Assembly: GCF_002803065.1 (NCBI RefSeq)
Contig: NZ_NNBL01000015.1
Location: forward strand, 62,001-126,000
Length of the DNA: 64,000 bases
Direction of reading: 5' to 3'
Source: Streptomyces sp. CB01635
Lineage (GTDB): Bacteria; Actinomycetota; Actinomycetes; Streptomycetales; Streptomycetaceae
A model generated the notes under the pieces. The model saw only the letters and a program-made list of their open reading frames with translations. It did not search any database and was not told where the DNA came from. Below are positions 19,629 through 29,217 of the stretch, piece by piece. The position numbers and the translations under genes are program-made. Numbering within the stretch: position 1 is the first letter of the stretch; each line of letters begins with the position of its first letter.

Positions 19629-20690
19629 GTGACCACTGTGACCAAGACCGAGGACAGCCCGGCCCCGACCGGTTCGGAGGCTTTCCTCTCGGTCCGTGAC
19701 CTCAGGGTGCAGTTCTCCACCGAGGACGGCATCGTCAAGGCGGTCGACGGGCTCTCCTTCGACCTGGAGCGGGGCAAGACGCTCGGCATCGTCGGCGAGT
19801 CCGGCTCGGGCAAGTCCGTCACCAACCTGACGGTCCTCGGGCTGCACAACAAGAAGTCCACCACCGTGGAGGGCGAGATCATCCTGGACGGCCAGGAGCT
19901 CGTCACCGCGACCGAGAGGGAACTGGAGAAGGTCCGCGGCAACAAGGCCGCGATGATCTTCCAGGACCCGCTCACCGCGATGTCGCCGTACTACACGGTG
20001 GGCCGCCAGATCATGGAGCCCTTCATGAAGCACACCGGTGCTTCCAAGAAGGACGCCAGGATCCGCGCCATCGACATGCTCGAGAAGGTCGGCATCCCGC
20101 AGCCGAAGCAGCGCGTCGACGACTACCCGCACCAGTTCTCCGGCGGCATGCGCCAGCGCGCGATGATCGCCATGGCCCTGGTCTGCGACCCCGACCTGCT
20201 GATCGCCGACGAGCCGACCACCGCGCTCGACGTGACGGTGCAGGCGCAGATCCTGGACCTGCTCAAGGACCTCCAGCAGGAGTTCGGCTCCGCCATCGTC
20301 TTCATCACGCACGACCTCGGCGTCATCTCCAAGATGGCCGACGACCTGCTCGTGATGTACGCGGGCCGGGCCGTGGAGCGCGGTTCGGTGAGCGAAGTGC
20401 TGCGCACGCCGCAGCACCCGTACACCTGGGGTCTGCTCTCGTCGATGCCCCGCCTCGGCGGCGACATCAACGAGGCGCTCACACCGATCCCGGGCGCCCC
20501 GCCCTCCCTGCTCAACCCGCCGACGGGCTGCCGTTTCCATCCGCGGTGCGGCTTCCCCGACCAGGTGTCCGGCGGCCGTTGCACCACCGAGCGTCCGCTG
20601 CTCGCGGACGGCCGTGCCGCCGCCTGCCACCTCACCTCGGAGCAGCGGCAGACCATCTTCATCGACCGGATCAAGCCCCGGCTCGGCTAG
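19629..20690 (+). CDS. bldKD: Oligopeptide ABC transporter ATPase (OppD type), BldKD
   Basis: A 353-residue ATPase with Walker A GESGSGKSVT, signature FSGGMRQRAMIAMAL, Walker B LLIADEPTTALD and the H-loop histidine in ITHDLGV. The C-terminal oligo_HPY region has cysteines in CRFHPRCGF and near CTTERP, which in this family bind an iron-sulfur cluster or zinc. GTG start with AGGAGAACG upstream. Energises peptide import with BldKE. Confidence 0.92.
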   Translation: MTTVTKTEDSPAPTGSEAFLSVRDLRVQFSTEDGIVKAVDGLSFDLERGKTLGIVGESGSGKSVTNLTVLGLHNKKSTTVEGEIILDGQELVTATERELEKVRGNKAAMIFQDPLTAMSPYYTVGRQIMEPFMKHTGASKKDARIRAIDMLEKVGIPQPKQRVDDYPHQFSGGMRQRAMIAMALVCDPDLLIADEPTTALDVTVQAQILDLLKDLQQEFGSAIVFITHDLGVISKMADDLLVMYAGRAVERGSVSEVLRTPQHPYTWGLLSSMPRLGGDINEALTPIPGAPPSLLNPPTGCRFHPRCGFPDQVSGGRCTTERPLLADGRAAACHLTSEQRQTIFIDRIKPRLG

Positions 20691-20702
20691 GAAGTACACG
20701 AC

Positions 20703-21830
<1,128 letters not shown>

Positions 21831-21852
21831 CCGTCCGCGCTCCGGCCGACCA

Positions 21853-21887
21853 CGGCCCGCCACCGGTGACACGCCGGTGACGGGCCG
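21853..21887 (+). terminator. Terminator of the bldK operon
   Basis: CGGCCCG-C-CACCGG pairs with CCGGTG-A-CGGGCCG (13 pairs with one mismatch) around a 7-base loop, 22 bases after the bldKE stop. Confidence 0.75.
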
Positions 21888-21970
21888 TCGGCGTATCCGG
21901 GCGGGTGGTCATGACGGTCCTGGTGTGGGCGATGATCCAGGAACGAGCGGGCGAGCGAGAGGGGCCACAC

Positions 21971-23284
21971 ATGCTGGACGACCTTGAGGTGCGGTGCGCG
22001 GAGGCGATGGCGGGGTACGGATGCCCGTCCGTCTCGGTCGCGGTCGCCGTGCGGGGCGAGGTGATCCGCGCCGAGGCGTACGGGCTCGCCGACACCGGCG
22101 CGCGGATCCCCGCCACCGTCCGCACCCCGTACGCCCTCGCCTCCGTCACCAAGCCGGTCACGGCCGCGGCGGTCTGCGTCGCGGCCGACGAGGGGGTGCT
22201 CGACCTGGACGCGCCGGGACCCCTCGGCGCGACCCCGCGTCAGCTCCTGCGGCACCGGGGCGGGCTCGGCGCGCACTACGACTTCCACTACGGCGAGGAG
22301 GGCGAGCCGGCCATCGACGCGGAGCCGTACACACGGCTCCAGCGCGCGCCCGGCTCCGGCTTCGAGTACGCGAACCTCGGTTACCGGCTCCTCGGCCGGC
22401 ACCTGGAGGACGCCACCGGACAGGACCTCGCCACGTACGCCCGGGAGCGGGTCCTCGGGCCGCTCGGGCTCGACGGCTTCCGCATCGCCACGCACTGCCC
22501 GGGCGCCGCGACCCGCTACACCCCCGACGGGCGCCCCTATCCCCAGGGCCTGCGCACCAGCCATCCCGGCGCCACGCTCGGCTGGGCGACGGCATCTCAG
22601 CTCGCCCTCTTCGCCCAGTCCTGGCCGCGGCTCCTGAAGCCGGAGACGGCCGCCGCGGTCCTCGACGCCGTCCCGATCGGCGAGCACCTCGGGTACGGCC
22701 TCGGCTGGTGCGTCTCGCGCGGCGAGGGGCCGCTCCTGGTGAGCCACGGCGGAGGCATGGGCGGCGTGGCCGTGATGGCGGTGTCGGCGCCGGAACCGGG
22801 CCTGTCGGTGGCGGTCCTGACGAACACGACGGCGAAGGCGGCCCGTGACGCGGTCGTCGCCCACGTCCTGGGCGAGCTGGTGCCCGGGTTCAGGCCCGAA
22901 CTGATCTCACCGGTGTTCTCCGTGCCCGCGCGCCCGCTGACCCTGCAGGAGGGGGAGTGGGCGGGCCACGCCTCGACGCCGGAGGGCGAGGTCCCGCTGC
23001 GGCTGCGGATCCTGCCGGGCGCCCGGGCCGAACTCGCCACCGGCGACGAGAGCGCCACCGCCTCCGTCGACGCCACGGCCACCCTCGCCCTGCGCGGCTC
23101 CTTCCCCGTACAACTCCCCACCGCCGACGCGAGGGTCAGCGGTCCGGTGCTCGGTCTGGAACTGCGGCTGGACGAGGGGCGGCTGACCGGGGTGGCCCGT
23201 GTTTACAAGGAGGGCGACCGGGAGGGGCTGATCGGCAACCTGCTGACCCACCCGTGCGAACTGGGGCTCGTACGGGCGGACTGA
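21971..23284 (+). CDS. Serine hydrolase of the beta-lactamase (class C/PBP-like) family
   Basis: A 437-residue protein. The catalytic triad pattern of the family is visible: Ser58-Val-Thr-Lys61, Tyr133-Ala-Asn135 and His259-Gly-Gly in the KTG position. No signal peptide or membrane segment is seen, so it is probably cytoplasmic; substrates of such proteins range from D-amino peptides to esters. The last 110 residues form a separate beta-rich domain. The frame opens earlier, but the ATG at 21971 with GAGAGGGG upstream fits. Its place between two oligopeptide transporters suggests, but does not show, action on imported peptides. Confidence 0.85.
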   Translation: MLDDLEVRCAEAMAGYGCPSVSVAVAVRGEVIRAEAYGLADTGARIPATVRTPYALASVTKPVTAAAVCVAADEGVLDLDAPGPLGATPRQLLRHRGGLGAHYDFHYGEEGEPAIDAEPYTRLQRAPGSGFEYANLGYRLLGRHLEDATGQDLATYARERVLGPLGLDGFRIATHCPGAATRYTPDGRPYPQGLRTSHPGATLGWATASQLALFAQSWPRLLKPETAAAVLDAVPIGEHLGYGLGWCVSRGEGPLLVSHGGGMGGVAVMAVSAPEPGLSVAVLTNTTAKAARDAVVAHVLGELVPGFRPELISPVFSVPARPLTLQEGEWAGHASTPEGEVPLRLRILPGARAELATGDESATASVDATATLALRGSFPVQLPTADARVSGPVLGLELRLDEGRLTGVARVYKEGDREGLIGNLLTHPCELGLVRAD

Positions 23285-23300
23285 AAGTGCGTTATGTCTC

Positions 23301-23345
23301 TTCGGGGGTGATATTTGGGCCTAAGTGCCGTCAGGCGCGGACCCA
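23301..23345 (+). promoter_or_regulatory. Upstream element of the second oligopeptide operon, shared with bldK
   Basis: The sequence from about 23311 reads ATATTTGGGCCTAAGTGCCG then TCAGG. The bldK upstream region at about 15041 reads TTTTGGGCTAAGTACGCTTC then AGG, so the two match closely with one-base offsets. It may be a common promoter or operator element. No factor is known to me for it. Confidence 0.35.
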
Positions 23346-23368
23346 GAAGCACTCCGAGGAGGCACTCC

Positions 23369-25003
23369 ATGCGTGGAGCCACGCACGCCAAGTGGGCCGT
23401 ATGCGCGGTGGCCGTCGCTCTCGCGGCGACGGCCTGTGGTGGTGGGAGCGACAGCGGCGGCAGTGGTGGCGACGGCTCAGGGATCGTCCGTTCGTCCTGG
23501 GGTGACCCGCAGAACCCGCTGGAACCCGCGAACACGAACGAGGTACAGGGCGGCAAGGTCCTGGACATGGTCTTCCGTGGCCTGAAGCGGTACAACCCGA
23601 AGACCGGCGCTGCCGAGGACATGCTCGCAGACAAGATCGAGACGACGGACTCGGTCAACTTCAAGATCACGGTCAAGGACGGCTGGACGTTCTCCAACGG
23701 CGAGAAGGTCACCGCGAAGTCCTTCGTGGACGCCTGGAACTACGGCGCGGACCTGAAGAACAACCAGAAGAACGCCTACTTCTTCGGCCAGATCGACGGC
23801 TACGACAAGGTCCACCCCGACTCCGGCACCCCCAGCGCCACCAGTCTGTCCGGGCTCAAGGTCACCGGTCCCCTCACCTTCTCGGTCAAGCTCAGCCAGA
23901 AGTTCTCGCTGTGGCCCGACACCCTCGGCTACGCGGCCTTCGCCCCGCTCCCCAAGGCCTTCTTCGACGACCACGACGCGTGGGTGAGCAAGCCGGTCGG
24001 CAACGGCCCGTACACGATCGACAGCTACACCAAGGGCTCCCAGATGTCCCTGCGCAAGTGGGACGCCTACCCGGGCACCGACAAGGCGCAGAACGGTGGC
24101 GTGGACCTGAAGGTCTACACCGACAACAACACGGCGTACACCGACCTGACGGCCGGCAACCTCGACCTCGTCGACGACGTCCCGGCCTCGCAGCTCAAGA
24201 ACGTCGAGGCCGACCTCGGCGGCCGGTACATCAACTCCCCCGCCGGCATCATCCAGACGCTCGCCTTCCCGTTCTACGATCCCGCGTGGAACAAGGCGGA
24301 CAGCGACAAGGTCCGCAAGGGCCTGTCGATGGCGATCAACCGCAAGCAGATCACCGAGACGATCTTCCAGAAGACCCGAACCCCGGCCACGGACTGGACC
24401 TCGCCGGTCCTCGGCAAGGACGGCGGCTTCCAGGACGGGCTGTGCGGCGACGGGTGCGACTACAACCCCACCGAGGCCAAGAAGCTGGTCCAGGAGGGCG
24501 GCGGCATCCCCGGCGGCCAGGTGAAGATCGGCTACAACGCCGACACCGGCAGCCACAAGGAGTGGGTCGACGCCGTCTGCAACAGCATCAACAACGCCCT
24601 GGGGAACGACAATGCCTGCGTCGGCCTGCCCACCGGCACCTTCGCCGACTTCCGCAACAAGATCACGCAGAAGAAGATGACGGGCCCGTTCCGCGCCGGC
24701 TGGCAGATGGACTACCCGCTCATCCAGAACTTCCTGCAGCCGCTGTACTACACCAACGCCTCGTCCAACGACGGCAAATGGTCCAACAAGGAGTTCGACA
24801 AGCTCGTCGACCAGGCCAACGCCGAGTCCGACCGCGCCAAGGCCGTCAAGATCTTCCAGCAGGCCGAAGGCGTCGTCAGGGACAACATGGCGGCCATCCC
24901 ACTCTGGTACCAGAACGGCAGTGCCGGCTACTCCGACAAGGTCTCCAACGTCGCCCTCAACCCGTTCAGCGTTCCGGTCTACAACGAGATCAAGGTCAAA
25001 TGA
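23369..25003 (+). CDS. Oligopeptide-type ABC solute-binding lipoprotein (second operon)
   Basis: A 544-residue lipoprotein with a short signal peptide ending at the lipobox ATAC, a glycine/serine linker, and an SBP_bac_5 fold (SWGDPQNPLEPANTNEVQGG, DGWTFSNGEKVTAKSFVDAW). Two cysteine pairs (CGDGCDY and CNSINNALGNDNAC) suggest disulfides. I chose the ATG at 23369, which has GAGGAGG with a 6-base spacer; the frame opens 54 bases earlier without a site. It leads a five-gene transporter operon. Confidence 0.92.
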   Translation: MRGATHAKWAVCAVAVALAATACGGGSDSGGSGGDGSGIVRSSWGDPQNPLEPANTNEVQGGKVLDMVFRGLKRYNPKTGAAEDMLADKIETTDSVNFKITVKDGWTFSNGEKVTAKSFVDAWNYGADLKNNQKNAYFFGQIDGYDKVHPDSGTPSATSLSGLKVTGPLTFSVKLSQKFSLWPDTLGYAAFAPLPKAFFDDHDAWVSKPVGNGPYTIDSYTKGSQMSLRKWDAYPGTDKAQNGGVDLKVYTDNNTAYTDLTAGNLDLVDDVPASQLKNVEADLGGRYINSPAGIIQTLAFPFYDPAWNKADSDKVRKGLSMAINRKQITETIFQKTRTPATDWTSPVLGKDGGFQDGLCGDGCDYNPTEAKKLVQEGGGIPGGQVKIGYNADTGSHKEWVDAVCNSINNALGNDNACVGLPTGTFADFRNKITQKKMTGPFRAGWQMDYPLIQNFLQPLYYTNASSNDGKWSNKEFDKLVDQANAESDRAKAVKIFQQAEGVVRDNMAAIPLWYQNGSAGYSDKVSNVALNPFSVPVYNEIKVK

Positions 25004-25008
25004 CGCCC

Positions 25009-25048
25009 GGGGAGCGGCGGCCCGGGGACTGACGGGCGGCCGCTCCCC
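25009..25048 (+). terminator. Intercistronic hairpin after the binding-protein gene
   Basis: GGGGAGCGGC and the following bases pair with GCCGCTCCCC over 16 positions with one mismatch and an 8-base loop, 5 bases after the stop codon. Same position and probable role as the hairpin after bldKB. Confidence 0.65.
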
Positions 25049-25066
25049 CCGATTCCGGAGCCCCGT

Positions 25067-25990
25067 ATGGGACGTTATGTGATCAGGCGTCTGCTGCAGA
25101 TGATCCCGGTCTTCTTCGGCGCGACGCTGCTCATCTTCCTGATGGTCAACGTGATGGGCGACCCCATCGCGGGACTCTGCGGCGACAAGCAGTGCGATCC
25201 CGCCACGGCCGCTCAGCTCGAGAAGGAGTTCGGCCTCGACAAGCCCGTCTGGCAGCAATACCTGACGTACATGGGGAACGTCTTCACCGGCGACTTCGGC
25301 ACCGCGTTCAACGGCCAGAAGGTCACCGAACTGATGGCGGCCGCCTTCCCCGTGACGATCCGCCTGACCGTCGTGGCGATCCTCTTCGAGATCGTCATCG
25401 GCATCACGCTCGGCGTCGTCACAGGGCTGCGCCGCGGCCGTCCCGTCGACACCACCGTGCTGCTGCTCACCCTGGTCGTCATCTCCGTCCCGACCTTCGT
25501 CACCGGCCTGCTCCTCCAGCTTCTGCTCGGCGTCGAGTGGGGGATCATCAAACCCGCGGTGTCCACCGAGGCGACGTTCTCCGAACTCATCGTCCCCGGC
25601 CTCGTGCTCGCCTCGGTCTCCCTCGCCTACGTCACCCGGCTCACCAGGACCTCGATCGCCGAGAACCGCCGCGCCGACTACGTCCGTACGGCCATCGCCA
25701 AGGGCCTCCCGCGCCGCCGCGTCATCGTCCGGCACCTGCTGCGCAACTCGCTGATCCCGGTCGTCACCTTCATCGGCACCGACATCGGCGCCCTGATGGG
25801 CGGCGCCATCGTCACGGAGCGGATCTTCAACATCCACGGCGTCGGCTACCAGCTCTACCAGGGCATCCTCCGGCAGAACACCCAGACCGTCGTCGGCTTC
25901 GTGACCGTACTCGTCCTCGTCTTCCTGGCGGCCAACCTGATCGTCGACCTTCTGTACGCCGTACTCGACCCGAGGATCCGCTATGCCTGA
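25067..25990 (+). CDS. Oligopeptide ABC transporter permease (DppB/OppB type)
   Basis: A 307-residue permease with the OppB N-terminus (YVIRRLLQMIPVFFGATLLIFLM), an extracytoplasmic loop with CGDKQC, and the EAA loop RADYVRTAIAKGLPRRRVIVRHLLRN. Six membrane helices are expected. CCGGAG lies before the ATG. Its stop overlaps the next permease by 8 bases, so the two are translationally coupled. Confidence 0.93.
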   Translation: MGRYVIRRLLQMIPVFFGATLLIFLMVNVMGDPIAGLCGDKQCDPATAAQLEKEFGLDKPVWQQYLTYMGNVFTGDFGTAFNGQKVTELMAAAFPVTIRLTVVAILFEIVIGITLGVVTGLRRGRPVDTTVLLLTLVVISVPTFVTGLLLQLLLGVEWGIIKPAVSTEATFSELIVPGLVLASVSLAYVTRLTRTSIAENRRADYVRTAIAKGLPRRRVIVRHLLRNSLIPVVTFIGTDIGALMGGAIVTERIFNIHGVGYQLYQGILRQNTQTVVGFVTVLVLVFLAANLIVDLLYAVLDPRIRYA

Positions 25991-27011
25991 ACCCGAGCCG
26001 CCGGAGCCCTACTTGTCCGGCGGGGGCCGCGTCCCGGAGGACGGAGGGGCCATCGCCGCCACGGGCGCGGGCGGCGCCATGGACCTCGCCACGAGCGAGG
26101 GGACGACCTTGGAGCAGCAACCGTCAGCCGCCTCCGGCGGACGGGCTCCGGGCGGCCCCGAAGGCAAGCCGAGAAGCCTCTGGTCGGACGCCTGGCGCGA
26201 TCTGCGCCGCAACCCGATCTTCATCATCTCGGGCCTGATCATCGTCTTCCTCGTGATCATTTCGATCTGGCCCTCGCTGATCGCCTCCGGCAACCCGCTC
26301 TCCTGCGACCTCGCCAAGGCGCAGGAGGGCTCCCAGCCCGGCCACCCCTTCGGCTTCAACGGCCAGGGCTGCGACGTCTACACGCGCACCGTGTACGGCG
26401 CCCGCACCTCGGTCACCGTCGGCGTCTGCGCCACCGTCGGCGTCGCCCTGCTGGGCAGCGTTCTCGGCGGGCTCGCCGGGTTCTTCGGCGGGGGGTGGGA
26501 CGCGATCCTGTCCCGCATCACCGACGTCTTCTTCGCGATCCCGGTCGTCCTCGGCGGCCTGGTGCTCCTGTCCGTGGTCACCAGCTCCACCGTCTGGCCG
26601 GTCATCGGGTTCATGGTGCTGCTCGGCTGGCCGCAGCTCTCCCGCATCGCCCGCGGCTCCGTCATCACGGCGAAGCAGAACGACTACGTGCAGGCGGCGC
26701 GGGCGCTCGGCGCCTCCAACTCCCGGATGATGCTGCGGCACATCCTGCCCAACGCGATCGCGCCGGTCATCGTCGTCGCGACCATCGCGCTCGGCACGTA
26801 CATCTCCCTCGAGGCCACGCTCTCGTACCTCGGCGTCGGTCTGAAGCCGCCCACCGTGAGCTGGGGCATCGACATCTCGTCGGCGTCGCAGTACATCCGC
26901 AACGCCCCGCACATGCTGCTCTGGCCCGCCGGCGCGCTCGCGATCACCGTGCTCGCGTTCATCATGCTCGGCGACGCGGTGCGCGACGCCCTCGACCCCA
27001 AGCTGAGGTAG
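25983..27011 (+). CDS. Oligopeptide ABC transporter permease (DppC/OppC type)
   Basis: A 342-residue permease. An unusually long, proline/glycine-rich cytoplasmic N-terminus of about 75 residues precedes the OppC_N-like helix and the permease core; the EAA loop is NDYVQAARALGASNSRMMLRHILPN. A CDLAKAQ...GCDVY cysteine pair sits in the first outer loop. It overlaps the upstream permease and is 6 bases from the ATPase gene. Confidence 0.92.
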   Translation: MPEPEPPEPYLSGGGRVPEDGGAIAATGAGGAMDLATSEGTTLEQQPSAASGGRAPGGPEGKPRSLWSDAWRDLRRNPIFIISGLIIVFLVIISIWPSLIASGNPLSCDLAKAQEGSQPGHPFGFNGQGCDVYTRTVYGARTSVTVGVCATVGVALLGSVLGGLAGFFGGGWDAILSRITDVFFAIPVVLGGLVLLSVVTSSTVWPVIGFMVLLGWPQLSRIARGSVITAKQNDYVQAARALGASNSRMMLRHILPNAIAPVIVVATIALGTYISLEATLSYLGVGLKPPTVSWGIDISSASQYIRNAPHMLLWPAGALAITVLAFIMLGDAVRDALDPKLR

Positions 27012-27017
27012 GCGCCC

Positions 27018-27992
27018 ATGCTGCTCGAAGTGCGCGATCTGCAGGTGGAGTTCCGTACGCGCGAAGGCGTCGCCAAGGCCGTCAACGGGGTCAACTACAC
27101 CGTCGAGGCCGGTGAGACCCTCGCCGTGCTCGGCGAATCCGGGTCCGGCAAGTCCGTGACCGCGCAGGCGATCATGGGCATCCTCGACATGCCGCCCGGG
27201 AAGATCACCGGCGGTGAGATCCTCTTCCAGGGCTCCGACCTCCTCAAGCTCAAGGAGGACGAGCGGCGCAAGGTCCGCGGCGCGAAGATGGCGATGATCT
27301 TCCAGGACGCGCTCAGCTCCCTCAACCCCGTCCTGTCCGTGGGCGCGCAGATCGGCGAGCTGTTCACCGTCCACAAGGGCATGTCCCGCAAGGACGCCAA
27401 GATCAAGGCCGTCGAGCTGATGGACCGGGTCAGGATCCCGGCGGCCAAGGAGCGGGTCGGCCAGTACCCGCACCAGTTCAGCGGCGGCATGCGCCAGCGC
27501 ATCATGATCGCGATGGCGCTCGCGCTGGAACCGGACCTGATCATCGCCGACGAGCCCACCACCGCCCTCGACGTCACCGTGCAGGCCCAGGTCATGGAGC
27601 TGCTCGCCGAGCTCCAGCGCGAACTCAGCATGGGGCTCATCCTCATCACCCACGACCTGGGCGTGGTCGCCGACGTAGCCGACAAGATCGCCGTCATGTA
27701 CGCGGGCCGCATCGTCGAGACGGCGCCCGTGCACGAGATCTACAAGGCGCCCGCCCACCCGTACACCAAGGGCCTGCTCGAATCGATCCCGCGCCTGGAC
27801 CAGAAGGGCCAGGAGCTGTACGCGATCAAGGGCCTGCCGCCCAACCTGATGCACATCCCGCCCGGCTGCGCCTTCAACCCGCGCTGCCCGATGGCCCAGG
27901 ACGTGTGCCGCGCGGACGTTCCCCCGCTCTTCGAGGTGAGCCCGACGCGCCGGAGCGCCTGCTACTTCTGGAAGGAGACGCTCGATGGCTGA
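27018..27992 (+). CDS. Oligopeptide ABC transporter ATPase (OppD type)
   Basis: A 324-residue ATPase: Walker A GESGSGKSVT, signature FSGGMRQRIMIAMAL, Walker B LIIADEPTTALD, switch ITHDLGVV, and the oligo_HPY tail with CAFNPRCPMAQDVC. It overlaps the next ATPase by 8 bases. Together with the OppF-type partner it powers the second peptide importer. Confidence 0.94.
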   Translation: MLLEVRDLQVEFRTREGVAKAVNGVNYTVEAGETLAVLGESGSGKSVTAQAIMGILDMPPGKITGGEILFQGSDLLKLKEDERRKVRGAKMAMIFQDALSSLNPVLSVGAQIGELFTVHKGMSRKDAKIKAVELMDRVRIPAAKERVGQYPHQFSGGMRQRIMIAMALALEPDLIIADEPTTALDVTVQAQVMELLAELQRELSMGLILITHDLGVVADVADKIAVMYAGRIVETAPVHEIYKAPAHPYTKGLLESIPRLDQKGQELYAIKGLPPNLMHIPPGCAFNPRCPMAQDVCRADVPPLFEVSPTRRSACYFWKETLDG

Positions 27993-29058
27993 CCTGGCGA
28001 AAGAGGCGCACGCCGCCGCCCCCGTGCCGGCCCGTGAGCCGATCCTGGAGGTCAGCGGCCTGGTCAAGCACTATCCGCTCACCCAGGGGATCCTGTTCAA
28101 GAAGCAGGTCGGCGCGGTCAAGGCCGTCGACGGCGTCGACTTCGTGCTCGGCGAGGGCGAGACCCTCGGCATCGTCGGCGAGTCCGGCTGCGGCAAGTCG
28201 ACCGTCGCCAGGATGCTGGTCAACCTGGAGCGGCCGACCGCCGGGCAGATCAAGTACAGGGGCGAGGACATCACCAAGCTGTCCGGGCGCGCCCTGAAGG
28301 CCGTACGCCGCAACATCCAGATGGTGTTCCAGGACCCGTACACGTCCCTCAACCCGCGCATGACGGTCGGCGACATCATCGGGGAGCCGTACGAGATCCA
28401 CCCCGAGGTCGCTCCCAAGGGCGACCGGCGCCGCAAGGTGCAGGACCTCCTGGACGTGGTCGGGCTCAACCCGGAGTACATCAACCGGTACCCGCACCAG
28501 TTCTCCGGCGGCCAGCGCCAGCGCATCGGCATCGCGCGCGGCCTCGCCCTGCGTCCCGAGATCATCGTCGCCGACGAGCCGGTCTCCGCACTCGATGTCT
28601 CCGTGCAGGCGCAGGTCATCAACCTGCTCGACAGCCTCCAGAACGAGTTCGACCTCTCCTACGTCTTCATCGCCCACGACCTGTCGATCGTCCGCCACAT
28701 CTCCGACCGGGTCGGCGTCATGTACCTCGGGCGGATCGTCGAGACCGGCACCGACGAGCAGATCTACGAACACCCCACGCACCCCTACACCCAGGCGCTC
28801 CTGTCCGCCGTGCCCGTCCCCGACCCGGAGGCGCGCGAGCACCGCGAGCGGATCATCCTCACCGGTGACGTGCCGTCCCCGGCCAACGTGCCCTCGGGCT
28901 GCCGCTTCCGCACCCGCTGCTGGAAGGCGCAGGAGCGGTGCGAACTGGAGGTTCCGGCGCTCGCGGTGCCCGCCGTGTTCCGCATCGGGGAGTCACCGGC
29001 GAAGCACGACTCGGCCTGCCACTTCGCCGAGGAGAAGCGCGTCGTCCCCAGCGAGTAG
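27985..29058 (+). CDS. Oligopeptide ABC transporter ATPase (OppF type)
   Basis: A 357-residue ATPase: Walker A GESGCGKSTV, signature FSGGQRQRIGIARGL, Walker B IIVADEPVSALD, and the tail CRFRTRCWKAQERC close to that of BldKE. Last gene of the five-gene operon; a strong hairpin shared with the convergent peptidase gene follows. Confidence 0.94.
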   Translation: MADLAKEAHAAAPVPAREPILEVSGLVKHYPLTQGILFKKQVGAVKAVDGVDFVLGEGETLGIVGESGCGKSTVARMLVNLERPTAGQIKYRGEDITKLSGRALKAVRRNIQMVFQDPYTSLNPRMTVGDIIGEPYEIHPEVAPKGDRRRKVQDLLDVVGLNPEYINRYPHQFSGGQRQRIGIARGLALRPEIIVADEPVSALDVSVQAQVINLLDSLQNEFDLSYVFIAHDLSIVRHISDRVGVMYLGRIVETGTDEQIYEHPTHPYTQALLSAVPVPDPEAREHRERIILTGDVPSPANVPSGCRFRTRCWKAQERCELEVPALAVPAVFRIGESPAKHDSACHFAEEKRVVPSE

Positions 29059-29175
29059 GCGTACGTGTCATGACAAATGCACATCAACTTCGTTAACACG
29101 CAGGCAACTTGACCGTCGCGGCACCGATATACGAACGCGTCAGGCTGAACAGCGTACGGCCGTGCGGGTGCCGTG

Positions 29176-29211
29176 GACCGGCCGGAGCGCGCCATGTCGC
29201 TCCGGCCGGTC
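29176..29211. terminator. Bidirectional terminator
   Basis: A perfect 14-base stem (GACCGGCCGGAGCG and complement) with an 8-base loop lies between the convergent ATPase and S9 peptidase genes. It is followed by CCTTTCTA on the + strand. Confidence 0.85.
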
Positions 29212-29217
29212 GCCTTT